Made by a program: the position numbers and the translations under genes | Shown: positions 8,711 to 19,172 of the stretch, in pieces | Position numbering within the stretch: the first letter of the stretch is position 1 | How the letters are laid out: each line of letters opens with the position of its first letter | Assembly: GCA_963422415.1 (NCBI GenBank) | Contig: OY729430.1 | Location: 1,116,001-1,180,000, forward strand | Direction of reading: 5' to 3' | Source of the DNA: Bin34 sp963422415 | GTDB taxonomy: Bacteria; Chloroflexota; Anaerolineae; Caldilineales; Caldilineaceae | DNA length: 64,000 nt | The notes under the pieces: model-generated | The model's database searches: none | The model's input: only the letters and a program-made list of their open reading frames with translations | Told to the model about the DNA's origin: nothing

Positions 8711-8761
8711 CTGGCCCTTACTCCTACGCATGACGCGACGGCTTTTTCGCCCTTTTGCAGC

Positions 8762-9508
8762 ATGGACTTGACCGGCCAGATTGCCTTGGTGACAGGAAGC
8801 AGCCGGGGGATTGGCGCGGCCATCGCCTGCGCGTTGGCCGCTCGGGGCAGCATCGTGGCTCTGAACTATCGGAGCGATGAAGTCGGGGTCTTGGCCACAG
8901 CCTCCAGGGTCGAGGCGGCCGGTGGCCGTTGTATGTTGGCGCAAGGCGATGTATCGGACGGGACTGCAGCCATGGCATTGGTCAAAGAGGTGTTGAGGCA
9001 GCATGGGCAGATTGACATTCTGGTCAACAATGCCGGGCTTACCCGGGATGGCTTGCTGATGACCATGAAGGAAGAGGACTGGCATGCGACCATCCGAACG
9101 AATCTGAACAGCATGTATTACGTCACCAAGCCAGCGCTGCGGAGCATGTTGCGCCGCAGGGCGGGTCGGATCATCAACATCACCAGCGTGGTGGGACTGC
9201 TGGGCCAGTCCGGGCAGACGAACTACGCGGCCAGCAAAGCGGGCATCTTGGGCTTTACCAAGAGTCTGGCCCGGGAAGTGGGCAGCCGCGGCATTACGGT
9301 CAACGCGGTGGCTCCCGGTTTTATCCCCACCGCGCTGACAGAGGCGCTGCCTCAGCCACACATGGACCAGATCATGGCCGAGACTCCATTGGGCCGCATG
9401 GGCACACCCGAAGAGGTGGCGCATGCCGTGGCTTTTCTGGCCTCGCCGCAGGCCGCGTTCATCACGGGACAGACGCTCTCCGTTGATGGCGGCCTGTCCA
9501 TGCGTTGA
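8762..9508 (+). CDS. fabG: 3-oxoacyl-ACP reductase (short-chain dehydrogenase)
   Basis: The protein has 248 residues and starts at the ATG at 8762. It is a classical SDR: the NADP-binding motif is TGSSRGIG (11-18), then NNAG, and the catalytic triad is S142, Y155, K159 (NYAASK). FabG reduces 3-ketoacyl-ACP in each elongation cycle. It follows fabD, which favours FabG over a general SDR. The C-terminus has the usual TGQTLSVDGG. The intervening 118 bases carry an extended -10 element, so it may also be transcribed separately from fabD. Confidence 0.92.
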   Translation: MDLTGQIALVTGSSRGIGAAIACALAARGSIVALNYRSDEVGVLATASRVEAAGGRCMLAQGDVSDGTAAMALVKEVLRQHGQIDILVNNAGLTRDGLLMTMKEEDWHATIRTNLNSMYYVTKPALRSMLRRRAGRIINITSVVGLLGQSGQTNYAASKAGILGFTKSLAREVGSRGITVNAVAPGFIPTALTEALPQPHMDQIMAETPLGRMGTPEEVAHAVAFLASPQAAFITGQTLSVDGGLSMR

Positions 9509-9534
9509 GTTCCAAGGGGTCGCAAGCACATTTC

Positions 9535-10107
9535 ATGAGTCAGATGGGACCCCGCAAGGTCCGTTACGAGATCGATCCAAGCCGCAACCGCAAATTGGTC
9601 GACAGCAGTGCCCTGCCCACCCACACCACCGTCATATCGGTAAACGGAAAGAATGCCTACGAAGGTCGGCGCAGCCACTATCGTGCAGTCGCCTTGCAGT
9701 GCCTGTACGAGCAGGAGACCTCCGAGCATACGCCCAGTCAGGTGATGCTGCAGCGGTTCCAAAGTTTGCAGGAGGCCGGCATCGCGGTTTCGGTGGAAGG
9801 CCAGAGGTATGTACGCCAGTTGGTGGCGGGAGTCATGGAAGACAGGTTGCATCTGGATGCCTGCATCGAGCAAGTGGCCCGGCGGTTTCCGGTGGACACA
9901 TTGCCCTGCATAGACCGCAACATTCTCCGCCTGGCTCTCTGCGAAGTGAAGCGCCAGGAATTCGACACGCCTATCAAGGTAGTGATCTCGGAGGCCATCA
10001 GGCTGGCCGAGTGCTACGGGTCGGATGTCAGTCCGCGCTTCGTGCATGGCGTACTGGGCGCGGCCTTGAAGGTGCACGCCGCCGAGGCGCCGGAACCTGC
10101 GTCCTGA
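9535..10107 (+). CDS. nusB: Transcription antitermination factor NusB
   Basis: NusB binds boxA RNA with NusE/S10 and supports antitermination of rRNA operons. The all-helical NusB fold starts at about residue 46 (RRSHYRAVALQCLYEQE). Conserved parts are the RNILRLALCE and FVHGVLGA motifs in the C-terminal half. The 190 residues include a polar extension of some 45 residues before the core, longer than usual. The ATG at 9535 is chosen; ATG 9544 or a TTG at 9505 overlapping the fabG stop are alternatives. Confidence 0.93.
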   Translation: MSQMGPRKVRYEIDPSRNRKLVDSSALPTHTTVISVNGKNAYEGRRSHYRAVALQCLYEQETSEHTPSQVMLQRFQSLQEAGIAVSVEGQRYVRQLVAGVMEDRLHLDACIEQVARRFPVDTLPCIDRNILRLALCEVKRQEFDTPIKVVISEAIRLAECYGSDVSPRFVHGVLGAALKVHAAEAPEPAS

Positions 10108-10113
10108 ACGATC

Positions 10114-10980
10114 ATGGGTTTCAACAACAGCTTCTCCTTGATGGGGATCGGCATTCCGGAGTTGGTTTTCATTGTGATGCTGGCTCTGGTGGTGCTGGGG
10201 CCGGAACGGTTGCCCTCGGTCGCCAAGGATCTGATCCGAGCCTTCTTCAAGGTGCGCAATCTCTCCAAGGATCTGACAGGTCAGCTGGAGGCGGAACTGG
10301 GGGTGGCGGAGATCAAGGATCTAAAAGGCATCAAGACCGGCAAGCTCATTGAAGACTGGGCCAATGACGAACTCGACTTGGATTTCGACCAAGATGACAA
10401 GGACCGACAGACTGCGGCTCAAGGAAAGGCCAAGAAGCCCGCAACCCAGCCCAAGGCCTCGCAGCAGGACAGGACGCCCGTGGCGCGCCAACCCGACGCG
10501 GCCACGAAGAGGCCGAAACCGGAATCTGAACGCATGGAGATACCTGCCGTTTCCAATGGGACCGCCGGCAGCCAGAAGGTGGAATCACACAATGTGATTG
10601 GCTCCGTCCATGCGGTTGGCGTGCATCCGGGAATCCCGAACCGGGACATGAACGGAACTGCCGCGTCGGAGCCTGTCGACTCGCCCGGGATCCACAACGC
10701 AAACGAGGTGACCGCAGCTTTGATCTCCCTCTCCCGCGGACCGGGTAGTTTTCAGGGGATGATGGCCAATAGCATGGTGGACTCCCCGATGACGGTCGGT
10801 TCGGACAGTGCAGCCTCCAAGGTGAAAGGTGGATGGCAGGATACCATGGAGAGAAGGAGACTGTTGCGTATCCGGCACCAGGGCCGCCCCAAGGGAGCGC
10901 ATCGGAAGCGGCTCCATCTCCGAATCCAGCGGAGCCGACAGAGGAAGCAAAGTCTTACATTCCGTTCTCGAGCGCGATAG
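10114..10980 (+). CDS. tatB: Sec-independent translocase subunit TatB-like
   Basis: The short N-terminal membrane helix is followed by the TatA/B signature LGPERLP (about 29-35) and an amphipathic helix, then a long low-complexity cytoplasmic part. The Glu in the membrane helix (IGIPELVF) and the LGPERLP motif fit TatB more than TatA. It lies just before tatC. From about residue 243 the frame turns into an Arg-rich stretch, while the frame starting at 10833 reads a Pro/Glu/Ala-rich tail up to 11081, so the 3' end may be frameshifted. The body of the protein is secure; the end is not. Confidence 0.85.
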   Translation: MGFNNSFSLMGIGIPELVFIVMLALVVLGPERLPSVAKDLIRAFFKVRNLSKDLTGQLEAELGVAEIKDLKGIKTGKLIEDWANDELDLDFDQDDKDRQTAAQGKAKKPATQPKASQQDRTPVARQPDAATKRPKPESERMEIPAVSNGTAGSQKVESHNVIGSVHAVGVHPGIPNRDMNGTAASEPVDSPGIHNANEVTAALISLSRGPGSFQGMMANSMVDSPMTVGSDSAASKVKGGWQDTMERRRLLRIRHQGRPKGAHRKRLHLRIQRSRQRKQSLTFRSRAR

Positions 10981-11153
10981 AATTCGGTCTTGAACCCGGA
11001 ACCACGGACGCGTTCCGTCGGGAAAATGGCTCGAGGCGTTTCGTTTTGTGGACGAATGTGCGTTGCCCAAGGGGTGGGTAGGCAGACTCTGCCACCCGAT
11101 CCTCCGCAACTCTCCGCGGCCCGGATCCTGAACCGCACTTCTCCGAATCTGAC

Positions 11154-11930
11154 ATGACCGCGACCGAACTGCAAGCGCCAGGCGAGGTGGACGAACAGGA
11201 TTCACGCATGAGCCTGATGGATCACCTGCGGGAACTGCGGGTGCGCATCATGTGGATTTTGGGAGCTTTGGTCGCGGGCACATTGGTGAGCATGCTCATA
11301 GCCGAACGCGTGATTCTGAAAATTGTGCAGGACTGGGACGTGACCTTGCAGGCCATCACCCCCTTTGAAACCATCGCCACCTTTTTCCGCATCAGCTTTA
11401 CACTGGGGACCGCGGTCGCTACGCCGCTGATTGTGTATCAGATCGTGGCCTTCATCCTGCCCGGGCTGTATCCCCACGAGAAACGGGGCCTGATGATGAT
11501 CATGCCGGGCATCTTCCTGCTGTTTCTGGCCGGGACGTCCTTTGCGTACTTTGTGATGCTGCCGGTGGCCGTCAACTTCCTGCAGCTCTTTTGGGACGAT
11601 GTCATTGCGGCCAACTGGAGCGCGCGCGAGTTCGTCAATTTTGTCATTCGCATCGTGTTCTGGATCGGCACGTTCTTTGAATTGCCGTTGATCATGGCCT
11701 TCTTGGCGCGCATTGGCATTGTCACCGGACCCCGTCTGCTGAGTTGGTGGCGGTATGCGATCGTGGTCAGCGCCATCGTCGCGGCCATCATTACGCCTAC
11801 CATCGATCCGGTCAACATGGCTCTCGCGTTGGCCCCGTTGATTCTGCTATATTTCATGGGGGTGGGATTGGCCTATATACTGTACCGTCCGCGGGTGCCG
11901 CGCGACTTCACGGAGGACAATCAAGAATAA
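11154..11930 (+). CDS. tatC: Sec-independent translocase subunit TatC
   Basis: TatC recognises twin-arginine signal peptides and exports folded proteins, here probably MsrP and some ABC binding proteins encoded later in the window. The protein has 258 residues with six predicted membrane helices. The N-terminal MSLMDHLRELRVR motif is the TatC signature that binds the RR signal, and the conserved acidic loop after helix 2 (GLYPHEKR) is present. The usual TPDxxQ motif near the end of helix 5 reads TPTIDPVN. Confidence 0.96.
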   Translation: MTATELQAPGEVDEQDSRMSLMDHLRELRVRIMWILGALVAGTLVSMLIAERVILKIVQDWDVTLQAITPFETIATFFRISFTLGTAVATPLIVYQIVAFILPGLYPHEKRGLMMIMPGIFLLFLAGTSFAYFVMLPVAVNFLQLFWDDVIAANWSAREFVNFVIRIVFWIGTFFELPLIMAFLARIGIVTGPRLLSWWRYAIVVSAIVAAIITPTIDPVNMALALAPLILLYFMGVGLAYILYRPRVPRDFTEDNQE

Positions 11931-11935
11931 TTGCC

Positions 11936-12163
11936 ATGAACCGTAGCCAGCTAATCGCCAAGAAGAATCAAGTGGGCAGGCAGCTTGTGCTGGCGCGACG
12001 GGAGATCGATCGCTTGAACATGGGGCAGGGCGAGCCCGTGTTTCGGAGACGCAGAAAGCAGATTCGCAGTCTGGAAGACAAGATCGAACGTCTCATGTCC
12101 GAGGAAGCGACTCTGCGCCTTCAAATCGACAAGACCGCTCCAGAAGAGACTGCACAAGACTAG
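11936..12163 (+). CDS. Small charged coiled-coil protein, hypothetical
   Basis: The protein has 75 residues, five bases after tatC. It is helical and highly charged, with no membrane segment or cysteines. The first half (MNRSQLIAKKNQVGRQLVLARREIDRLN) and residues 45-65 form heptad-like patterns, so a small dimeric coiled coil is likely. I do not recognise a family. The short gap suggests co-transcription with tatC, but a role in export is only a guess. Confidence 0.55.
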   Translation: MNRSQLIAKKNQVGRQLVLARREIDRLNMGQGEPVFRRRRKQIRSLEDKIERLMSEEATLRLQIDKTAPEETAQD

Positions 12164-12879
12164 TCTTCGGTTCGGGCGCCATCCAGTTCTATCCCCTCGG
12201 GGGAAGGCCGACTGCAGCATCTCGCCAAACCCCGGAAAGGCAAGCAGGTCGGTCTTGGGGCGGCGTGTCTGCCCGGGGCTGACGTCCCGTAGTGGGTTAT
12301 AGTCCTTGATTCATGATCCTGGAGAGCCGATTTCATGCCCTGAAATTGCAGCGCCAGCATCATGGCGCGCCGGGACCGGCTTCTCTGTCTCTGCCTCCGC
12401 TGGGGCGCAACCATACTGTGTGCAAGGGTCAAGAGGAGGCACACTGCCAAGATGATATAGGCGTGAACCTGCCTCGAGTTTGAGTCGATGGTGTTCATTC
12501 CAATGAAACTTCTCAGCCAATTGCGATGCCGGGACTCTGACCAGCGAAGGCAACAGGTGAATTGAGAGGAAGGAATATTGGAGAATGGTTCCAGGCGGAG
12601 TCGGTCTGACCCAATCGAGAGACGCGGCCGGAAGGTAGGCGAGTAGAGGCGCTGAAGTTCCCGTCACGGGCTTTTCAAGTCTTGATTGGACAACCCTAGG
12701 GTTGTCGGGCCCGTTGGATTAGGTCTCGGTGACGGCGGCAGGACAGGGACTGGCGTGAATATAAGGGGCGGATTGTGGTAGAGGCCAAAGAGCCGCATCA
12801 GGAGATGCGGCTCTCCAGACGGGATAATCTTGGTTCCCGGTCTGGTCCGACCTCCGTTGCCATTGCAGGGTGGGAAGAC
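12164..12879. other. Gene-poor stretch with one strong hairpin
   Basis: I see no convincing gene here. The minus-strand open frames have poor composition and no start context. The only clear structures are the hairpin at 12789-12814, listed separately, and a 14-base perfect palindrome centred at 12697/12698 (CAACCCTAGGGTTG). Confidence 0.6.
12789..12814 (-). terminator. Hairpin, probable terminator of the secreted-protein gene
   Basis: This is a perfect 11-base stem (AGAGCCGCATC and its complement) with a four-base loop. On the minus strand it lies 66 bases after the stop of the 12880-13383 gene and is followed by TTTGG, a weak U-run. It therefore best serves as that gene's terminator. Confidence 0.6.
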
Positions 12880-13383
12880 CTATGCGGGAGGCTCCACGGT
12901 CCTGTCGCGACCATGAAAACGACGGGAGTGGCCGTGGCCGTGCCGTTTTCCTTGCATCAATTTCTCGGCGTCCTCTTGTGCCATGACGCCATTGTCCACT
13001 GCCTCGTCGACGAGCTGTTGCAAGGCATTCCGGGTGGCAGTGTGGAATGAATCCGGGTCGATATTCAGGGATGCCAGACCCTTTCTGCCTTGCGACTGAA
13101 CCACTTCCAGCTCTTCCAAGGTCACGCCGAGGTGCGTGGCCACGAGTTGCTTCAGTTGATCCTTGTCAATGAATTCCCATGCCGGAAAGCCTCTGCCATG
13201 CCGGAGATTCATCTCGTCGTCGCCGGCGTCCCAGCCTTTGTGATGTCGCCACAGGCCCTGTGCAAAGACTTGATCGCCGCCCTTGGACGTCTGTCCCGTG
13301 ACAGCCAAGGTTCCGCTTACACTGACCAGTACCAGAAGTACCGCGATCGAAATGGCGATTGTGATTCTGTGCGTGTTCTTCAT
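12880..13383 (-). CDS. Secreted protein of unknown function
   Basis: The protein has 167 residues. It starts with a clear signal peptide (KNTHR then a hydrophobic core to about residue 29, AVTG). The mature part is His-rich (RHHKGW, KRHGHGHSRRFHGRD near the end), with helical segments and a pattern resembling small bacterial proteins that contain repeated degenerate helix-hairpin units (DKDQLKQLVATHLGVTLEELEVVQ). The histidines could bind metal. I do not recognise a named family. The gene is transcribed alone and ends in a hairpin. Confidence 0.75.
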   Translation of the reverse strand: MKNTHRITIAISIAVLLVLVSVSGTLAVTGQTSKGGDQVFAQGLWRHHKGWDAGDDEMNLRHGRGFPAWEFIDKDQLKQLVATHLGVTLEELEVVQSQGRKGLASLNIDPDSFHTATRNALQQLVDEAVDNGVMAQEDAEKLMQGKRHGHGHSRRFHGRDRTVEPPA

Positions 13384-13503
13384 GAGGGGTTTCCTTGCAT
13401 GTGCTATGTTCGGATTGACTCTGTATCAAGGAAGATAGTCTCCCAATGTGTACAAAATGTGAGGGATCCGTTAAGCAACATGGCAGGATTCCATCGCGCT
13501 GGG

Positions 13504-14825
13504 TCAGAATCCCCTGCTTGGCGCCAGAGGAACGGACTGCCCCGGGCCGTGCGTCGCCTGATCCGCCAAGGCATCCTCCAGTCTCTGGTTCTGGGCCACT
13601 CTGTAATAGGGGATGCGAGCCGCTAACAGACTGTTCCAGACGGGTTTCATGGAGACAGTGGAATCAAAGGAGGCGCTGTCTATGACGATGGCCAAGCCAT
13701 TGATTCCCTTAAGCCGCAATTCGCCCATCGCCTGCACCCAACGCGGATCCGAGTCCGAGGTGATCACGATCAGGGTTTCGTTGCGACTCATGCCAAAGCC
13801 ATCCGTGAGAATGAAGTTGGCCAGCGGCACCTCGCCCTCGGCATCCATCACGGAAAGCGTCTCCAGAATCTTGTTGAGCTGTCGCTCGCCTCTTTCCATG
13901 GGCAGGAACTCCCGTGTCTGTCCATACGTGGCAAAGCCGATGGCTCGGCCCCGCTGCATGAAATAGCGCAGCACGCTGGCGGCGGTGGAGATGCCGTACT
14001 CCGTGGTGGTAGGTGGGAGTTGGAGATCCTGAGGTCTGCGCGTCACTTCCCGTCGGGGCAGGGGCAGCCGGTTGAAATTCACGGGCTCCAGCTGCCAGGG
14101 CAGGGCGATTTCCGCGTCCCGATGCAGATCCAGAAAGACCCATACATGGCCGCTCTTGTCCAGTTCGAATTCCTTGGCGATCAGACGTCCCGTACGCGCC
14201 GTGGTGATCCAGTGGATGCGATTTTGACTGTCCCCCGGCGCGTAGTCCCGAACGCTGGCGGCGTTCGTGGTGGTCATGTGGGTGCGCTGACGCACTCTTT
14301 CATCCCCTGCCATGTCCGCCACGGCGGGAGAAAAATGGGGTAGGTCCACGATGGCGGGGTAGACTAGGACAAAGTGGGAGGCCGCGAAGAGCCTCTCTTG
14401 CGGGAAAAGTCCCAGGGGATCGCTGCTTCGCACGTGCATGGGACCCAACTGGTAGCGGCCCCGTGCATGGCACAGAGTCCGGACCTGCCACCGCCTGCGA
14501 CTGTGGCGTTGCAAGTTGCTGACCACACGACTGGCCTCGTGAAACGGCAGCGTGGAGTGATCGTGCAGCTCCACCCAGAGCTTGGGCAGGCGGCCTTGAT
14601 TGGACAGTTCGAAGACTTCGTCCACGCGCTGTCCGATCTGGCTTTGCGTGGCGGATGCGTACCGTCTGACAGCAATGCCCCGTATGCTTGCCTGTGCCCA
14701 GACATAGCTGAGGATGGTGATCCCGCTGGTCAGATAGGCCAGATTGTAGAAAAAGCGGCTGCCCGTATGGAAGGCCAGCAGCCAGCACAGCCCCACAGCC
14801 AACAGAAGGAGCAGCAGTCTTTGAT

Positions 14826-14829
<4 letters not shown>
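13504..14829 (-). CDS. DUF58 domain protein
   Basis: The protein has 441 residues. Two membrane helices at the N-terminus (about 2-19 and 27-45) are followed by a long soluble part. The DUF58 signature is RDYAPGDSQNRIHW, at the start of a vWA-like fold. DUF58 proteins almost always pair with a MoxR AAA+ ATPase and are thought to act in assembly or metal insertion of envelope complexes. Its start overlaps the stop of the upstream moxR-type gene by four bases (ATGA). Unlike many clusters, no separate vWA or transglutaminase gene follows. Confidence 0.88.
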
Positions 14830-15791
<962 letters not shown>

Positions 15792-15831
15792 GAATTCCTT
15801 CCCTTCCAGGGAGAGTGGATTGCCTTCTTGC

Positions 15832-15862
15832 ACCGGGCCCCGTGCCATGACCGGGCCCCGTG
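15832..15862. repeat. Tandem direct repeat of 13 bases
   Basis: ACCGGGCCCCGTG occurs at 15832-15844 and again at 15850-15862, a period of 18 bases. It lies just upstream of the chosen moxR start and lengthens the open frame there by a few codons. It may simply be a slippage duplication. Confidence 0.6.
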
Positions 15863-15981
15863 TCAAGGAGTATTATCTACAAAGCCGAGGTCGATTGTCG
15901 TGTATCTGCCGAAGCCTTGGGGAAGAGAAGGCGCGGCTTCCGTGACAGCCATGGTCCGCCATGCACGCTGTCCGGCCCTTC

Positions 15982-16011
15982 TTGGTATATGACTCGGCCT
16001 TGTGCTTAAAT
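15982..16011 (+). promoter_or_regulatory. Promoter before cysS
   Basis: A -35 like TTGGTA (15982-15987) and a -10 TTAAAT (16006-16011) are 18 bases apart, with TG one base before the -10. The -10 ends 42 bases before the cysS start. The layout fits a sigma-70-type promoter for cysS-rlmB. Confidence 0.5.
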
Positions 16012-16053
16012 GGAATTCGGGCAACGCTGGCCTGCAATTGCTGCGAGGGAGCC

Positions 16054-17469
16054 ATGGCTCTGCAGATCTATAACACGTTGAGCCGCGCAATCGAAGACTT
16101 CGAACCCCTGGAAGCGGGCAAGGTCAAGATGTATGTGTGCGGCCCCACCGTGTATGCGGATGCGCATATCGGGCACGCCATGAGCGCCATTGTCTTTGAC
16201 ATGATTCGGCGCTACCTGCACTACCGGGATTATGACGTCACCTACGTTACGAACTTCACCGACGTGGACGACAAGATCATTGACCGCGCCCATGAGACCG
16301 GCCAGGATCCGTTCCGTCTGGCCGAACACTACACCCAGAAGTACCTGGATCACCTGCGGGACCTGAATGTACAGGCGGCGGACGAATATACGCGCGTCAC
16401 GGACGAGATTCCCAACATCATCTCCGACATTCAGGAGCTGGGGGAGACCGGCCATGCCTACGAAGTGAATGGCAGCGTCTATTTCCGGGTCCAGAGCGAT
16501 GCGGACTATGGCAAGTTGAGCCAGCGCAGGCTTGAGGACGCGCGCACGGGCCCGCGCTTGGAGGGAGAGGATATCAAGGAGGACGCCGCGGACTTCGCCC
16601 TGTGGAAAAGGGCCAAGGCAGGGGAGCCTTCCTGGGAAAGTCCCTGGGGGCCGGGTCGGCCGGGCTGGCACATTGAATGCACGTCCATGTGCCGTCATCA
16701 TCTGGGGGCCTCGATAGACATCCATGGCGGGGGCAACGATCTCATCTTCCCGCATCACGAAAACGAAATCGCGCAGAGCGAAAGTCTGACTGGAAAACCT
16801 TTTGCCACCTACTGGGTGCATAACGGCATGATGCAGCTGGCCGGCACCAAGATGAGCAAGTCCCTAGGCAACCTGATCTCGATTCAGGAGTTTCTGGACC
16901 AGCATGACGCCGACGCGCTGCGCATGGTGGTGTTTCAGGGGCACTACCGCAAGCCCGTGCAATTCTCCCCGGAGATCGTGCATGCGGCCCAGCGCGGCCT
17001 AGACCGTATGCGACAGGCCCTGCAACCGGCGTCCGACGGTCAGGTCACCGGCGAGGCTGCGGAAACGCTGCGACAGGCCACGGAGGAAGCGCGCATCTCC
17101 TTTTGCGGCTACATGGACAACGACTTCAATACCAGCGCGGCCATTGCTGTCGTCTTCGACCTGGTCCGGGCCATCAATACGGCACGCACCCGGAATGTGG
17201 CTGGACTTTTCTTTGATACGGCGCAGGACACTGTGCGGGAACTGATGGAGGTGTTGGGGTTCGTGCTGCCCACCCCTGTCCAGACCATGGGGGACGTGAC
17301 GGATCTTTCGACGCAGCTGGTGGAAGTGCTGATAGACACCCGGGCCCGCTTGCGGAACTCCAAGCAATGGGAGTTGGCGGACCAGTTGCGGGACCGCCTG
17401 CGGGAATTGGGCATCGACCTGGAAGACGGTCCCCAAGGCACCACTTGGCAGTCTGTACGCCCTACATGA
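16054..17469 (+). CDS. cysS: Cysteinyl-tRNA synthetase
   Basis: The protein has 471 residues, the usual length. Class I signatures are HIGH at 38-41 and KMSKS at 266-270. The zinc ligand C29 lies in YVCGPTVY, and the second set is in the WHIECTSMC and HHENE region. I start at the ATG at 16054 behind GAGGGAG. The enzyme charges tRNA-Cys. It overlaps rlmB by four bases (ATGA), a common pairing of cysS with an RNA methyltransferase. Confidence 0.97.
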   Translation: MALQIYNTLSRAIEDFEPLEAGKVKMYVCGPTVYADAHIGHAMSAIVFDMIRRYLHYRDYDVTYVTNFTDVDDKIIDRAHETGQDPFRLAEHYTQKYLDHLRDLNVQAADEYTRVTDEIPNIISDIQELGETGHAYEVNGSVYFRVQSDADYGKLSQRRLEDARTGPRLEGEDIKEDAADFALWKRAKAGEPSWESPWGPGRPGWHIECTSMCRHHLGASIDIHGGGNDLIFPHHENEIAQSESLTGKPFATYWVHNGMMQLAGTKMSKSLGNLISIQEFLDQHDADALRMVVFQGHYRKPVQFSPEIVHAAQRGLDRMRQALQPASDGQVTGEAAETLRQATEEARISFCGYMDNDFNTSAAIAVVFDLVRAINTARTRNVAGLFFDTAQDTVRELMEVLGFVLPTPVQTMGDVTDLSTQLVEVLIDTRARLRNSKQWELADQLRDRLRELGIDLEDGPQGTTWQSVRPT

Positions 17470-18236
17470 CTGAAACCGAAACCCTGATCGGCGTTCATGC
17501 CGTGCAGGAAGCGCTGGTGGCCGGTCGCAGACGCTGTCATATCCTCTGGATCAAGTATATGGAGGCTCTGAAACCCCCGCACAGGCATCTCTTGGCTCTA
17601 GCGCGGCGGCGACACGTGGACGTGCGCCGCGGCGACGACATCCGGATCTTTCGGAACTTGGAACGATCCGGCGCGCATCATCAGGGCTGTGCCCTAGAGG
17701 CGAGTCCCTTGCCGCTGGCCGACTGGGACGAGGTGTGGACGTGCGCCGATGTCCGCGGCGAGCCCCCGCTGCTGCTGGTGGCCGACCACATTCAGGATCC
17801 CCAAAATCTGGGCGCCCTGATGAGGACGGCGGAGAACTGTGGAGTGCATGGGGTGATCATGCCCAAGGACAGGGCTTGCCCCCTGTCGCCGGCGGTCAGT
17901 CAGGCCAGCGCCGGGGGTCTGGAGCACATGCGGATCGTGCGGGTCGTCAATCTGGCGCGGACACTCAAGCAACTGCAGGCACGCCACGTCTGGGTGGGGG
18001 GGTTGGAATCCGGCGATTCGACCGCCCAGGACATTGATGCGGTGGATCTGGATCGCCCTCTGGCGCTGGTGGTGGGCAATGAGGGGGCCGGCCTGTCCGC
18101 CAATGTGCGCAAGAGCTGCGATTTCCTGTTGCGACTGCGCATGTGGGGGCGCATTGACAGCTTCAATGTCGCCAATGCGGCTTCGATATCCCTGTATCTG
18201 GCCCGCCAGGCCCGGCAAGGCCCACAGGAGACCTGA
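17466..18236 (+). CDS. rlmB: 23S rRNA 2'-O-ribose methyltransferase, RlmB/TrmH (SpoU) family
   Basis: The protein has 256 residues. The N-terminal substrate-binding domain (about 1-85) is followed by the SPOUT knot. Motif 1 is NLGALMRTAENCGVHGV, motif 2 is GNEGAGL, and motif 3 is FNVANAASISLYLA. The last differs slightly from the usual LNVSVAAGI. RlmB methylates G2251 in 23S rRNA. Overlap with cysS suggests translational coupling. A closely related TrmH-type activity cannot be excluded from the sequence alone. Confidence 0.88.
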   Translation: MTETETLIGVHAVQEALVAGRRRCHILWIKYMEALKPPHRHLLALARRRHVDVRRGDDIRIFRNLERSGAHHQGCALEASPLPLADWDEVWTCADVRGEPPLLLVADHIQDPQNLGALMRTAENCGVHGVIMPKDRACPLSPAVSQASAGGLEHMRIVRVVNLARTLKQLQARHVWVGGLESGDSTAQDIDAVDLDRPLALVVGNEGAGLSANVRKSCDFLLRLRMWGRIDSFNVANAASISLYLARQARQGPQET

Positions 18237-18443
18237 CCCGCTGGATGACCGCATTGCGGCTGGTTGGCGCGAGTTGGATCAGGGCGGACCGACATCTACA
18301 GCCGCCTGTCCGCCTTAAGTCCGCGCGTTATATTATGGCGAACCTGAGAAGAGTGGATATCTGCCGACAGCGTTATGGTCCACTGCCAGACGAAATGCAA
18401 TCTTTCTGCTCCAACCTCCGGGCCGACCTCAGATTCGGCCCGT

Positions 18444-18453
18444 TCCTGTGCTA
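18444..18453 (+). promoter_or_regulatory. Extended -10 element before the cytochrome c gene
   Basis: CTGTGCTACACTTC contains TG, one base, then TACACT, an extended -10 like that before fabG. It lies about 56 bases upstream of the chosen start. No clear -35 is seen. Confidence 0.4.
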
Positions 18454-18509
18454 CACTTCCCGGCGGATTGGCCGGTAAAGTACAACGGTCTGGAGAGGTG
18501 TTGCGAATA

Positions 18510-19040
18510 GTGTCTGTACGCAAACTCAGTCTGATGGGCTCTTGCTTGGTGACTCTCTTGGTGGCGGGCCTGATCGCGTCCTGCGCTCCCAATCCCACGG
18601 CCCAGCTCATTTCCCCGTTTATGGTGGCAGCGTCCGAAGAAGGCATCACCCTCGTGGTGCGCATCGTCCCCAAGCTGTCGGAATTGACGGAGGAAGAGGT
18701 CTTCGCCGGCGTGCCGGAAGATGTAGTGACAGCCATTCAAACCGGAGATTCCGTCAACGGCATGGAAATCTCGGAACTGCAAGGTTGTGCCGGCTGTCAT
18801 TCCCTGCAGGAGGACGAAGTCCTGTCCGGCCCTAGTTGGTATGACATAGCCAATACCGCCGTGGGGCGCGTGGAAGGCGAGAGCCCGGCGCTGTACCTCT
18901 ATCGCAGCATCACGCAGCCCAATGCCTTCGTTGTGAGACGGTTTGACGCCAACGTGATGCCTGAGGACTTCAACGAGAAGCTGAGCACGGCGGAGATCGG
19001 AGACCTGATGGCATTTCTGCTGGAGCAGAACGAGGAATAG
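18510..19040 (+). CDS. Lipoprotein c-type cytochrome
   Basis: The protein has 176 residues from the GTG at 18510, which lies 11 bases after GGAGAGG. GTG 18498 and TTG 18501 are alternatives. The signal peptide ends in the lipobox LIASC with C25 as the lipid anchor. One heme c site is CAGCH (93-97), and the likely distal ligand is M150 (NVMPED). The single-heme domain (about 80-175) fits a class I cytochrome c such as the small electron carriers of alternative complex III or terminal oxidases. No oxidase genes lie beside it, so its partner is unknown. Confidence 0.87.
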   Translation: MSVRKLSLMGSCLVTLLVAGLIASCAPNPTAQLISPFMVAASEEGITLVVRIVPKLSELTEEEVFAGVPEDVVTAIQTGDSVNGMEISELQGCAGCHSLQEDEVLSGPSWYDIANTAVGRVEGESPALYLYRSITQPNAFVVRRFDANVMPEDFNEKLSTAEIGDLMAFLLEQNEE

Positions 19041-19172
19041 AGTCTCCTCGGACAGGGCGGCTCCGCAAGCCACTCCTGCATCTGTGATATTCTGGTCCCC
19101 GGCTTGTACGATCTCTCTCCATAGTTCCTGCAGAGGAGCATTCCCGGCACGCGTCCCCCAGCATTCGGTACC

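Noticed and set aside
12160..12498. A 112-codon minus-strand frame with a hydrophobic stretch
   Set aside because: There is no ribosome site or family resemblance, the composition is poor and it overlaps the hypothetical gene after tatC.
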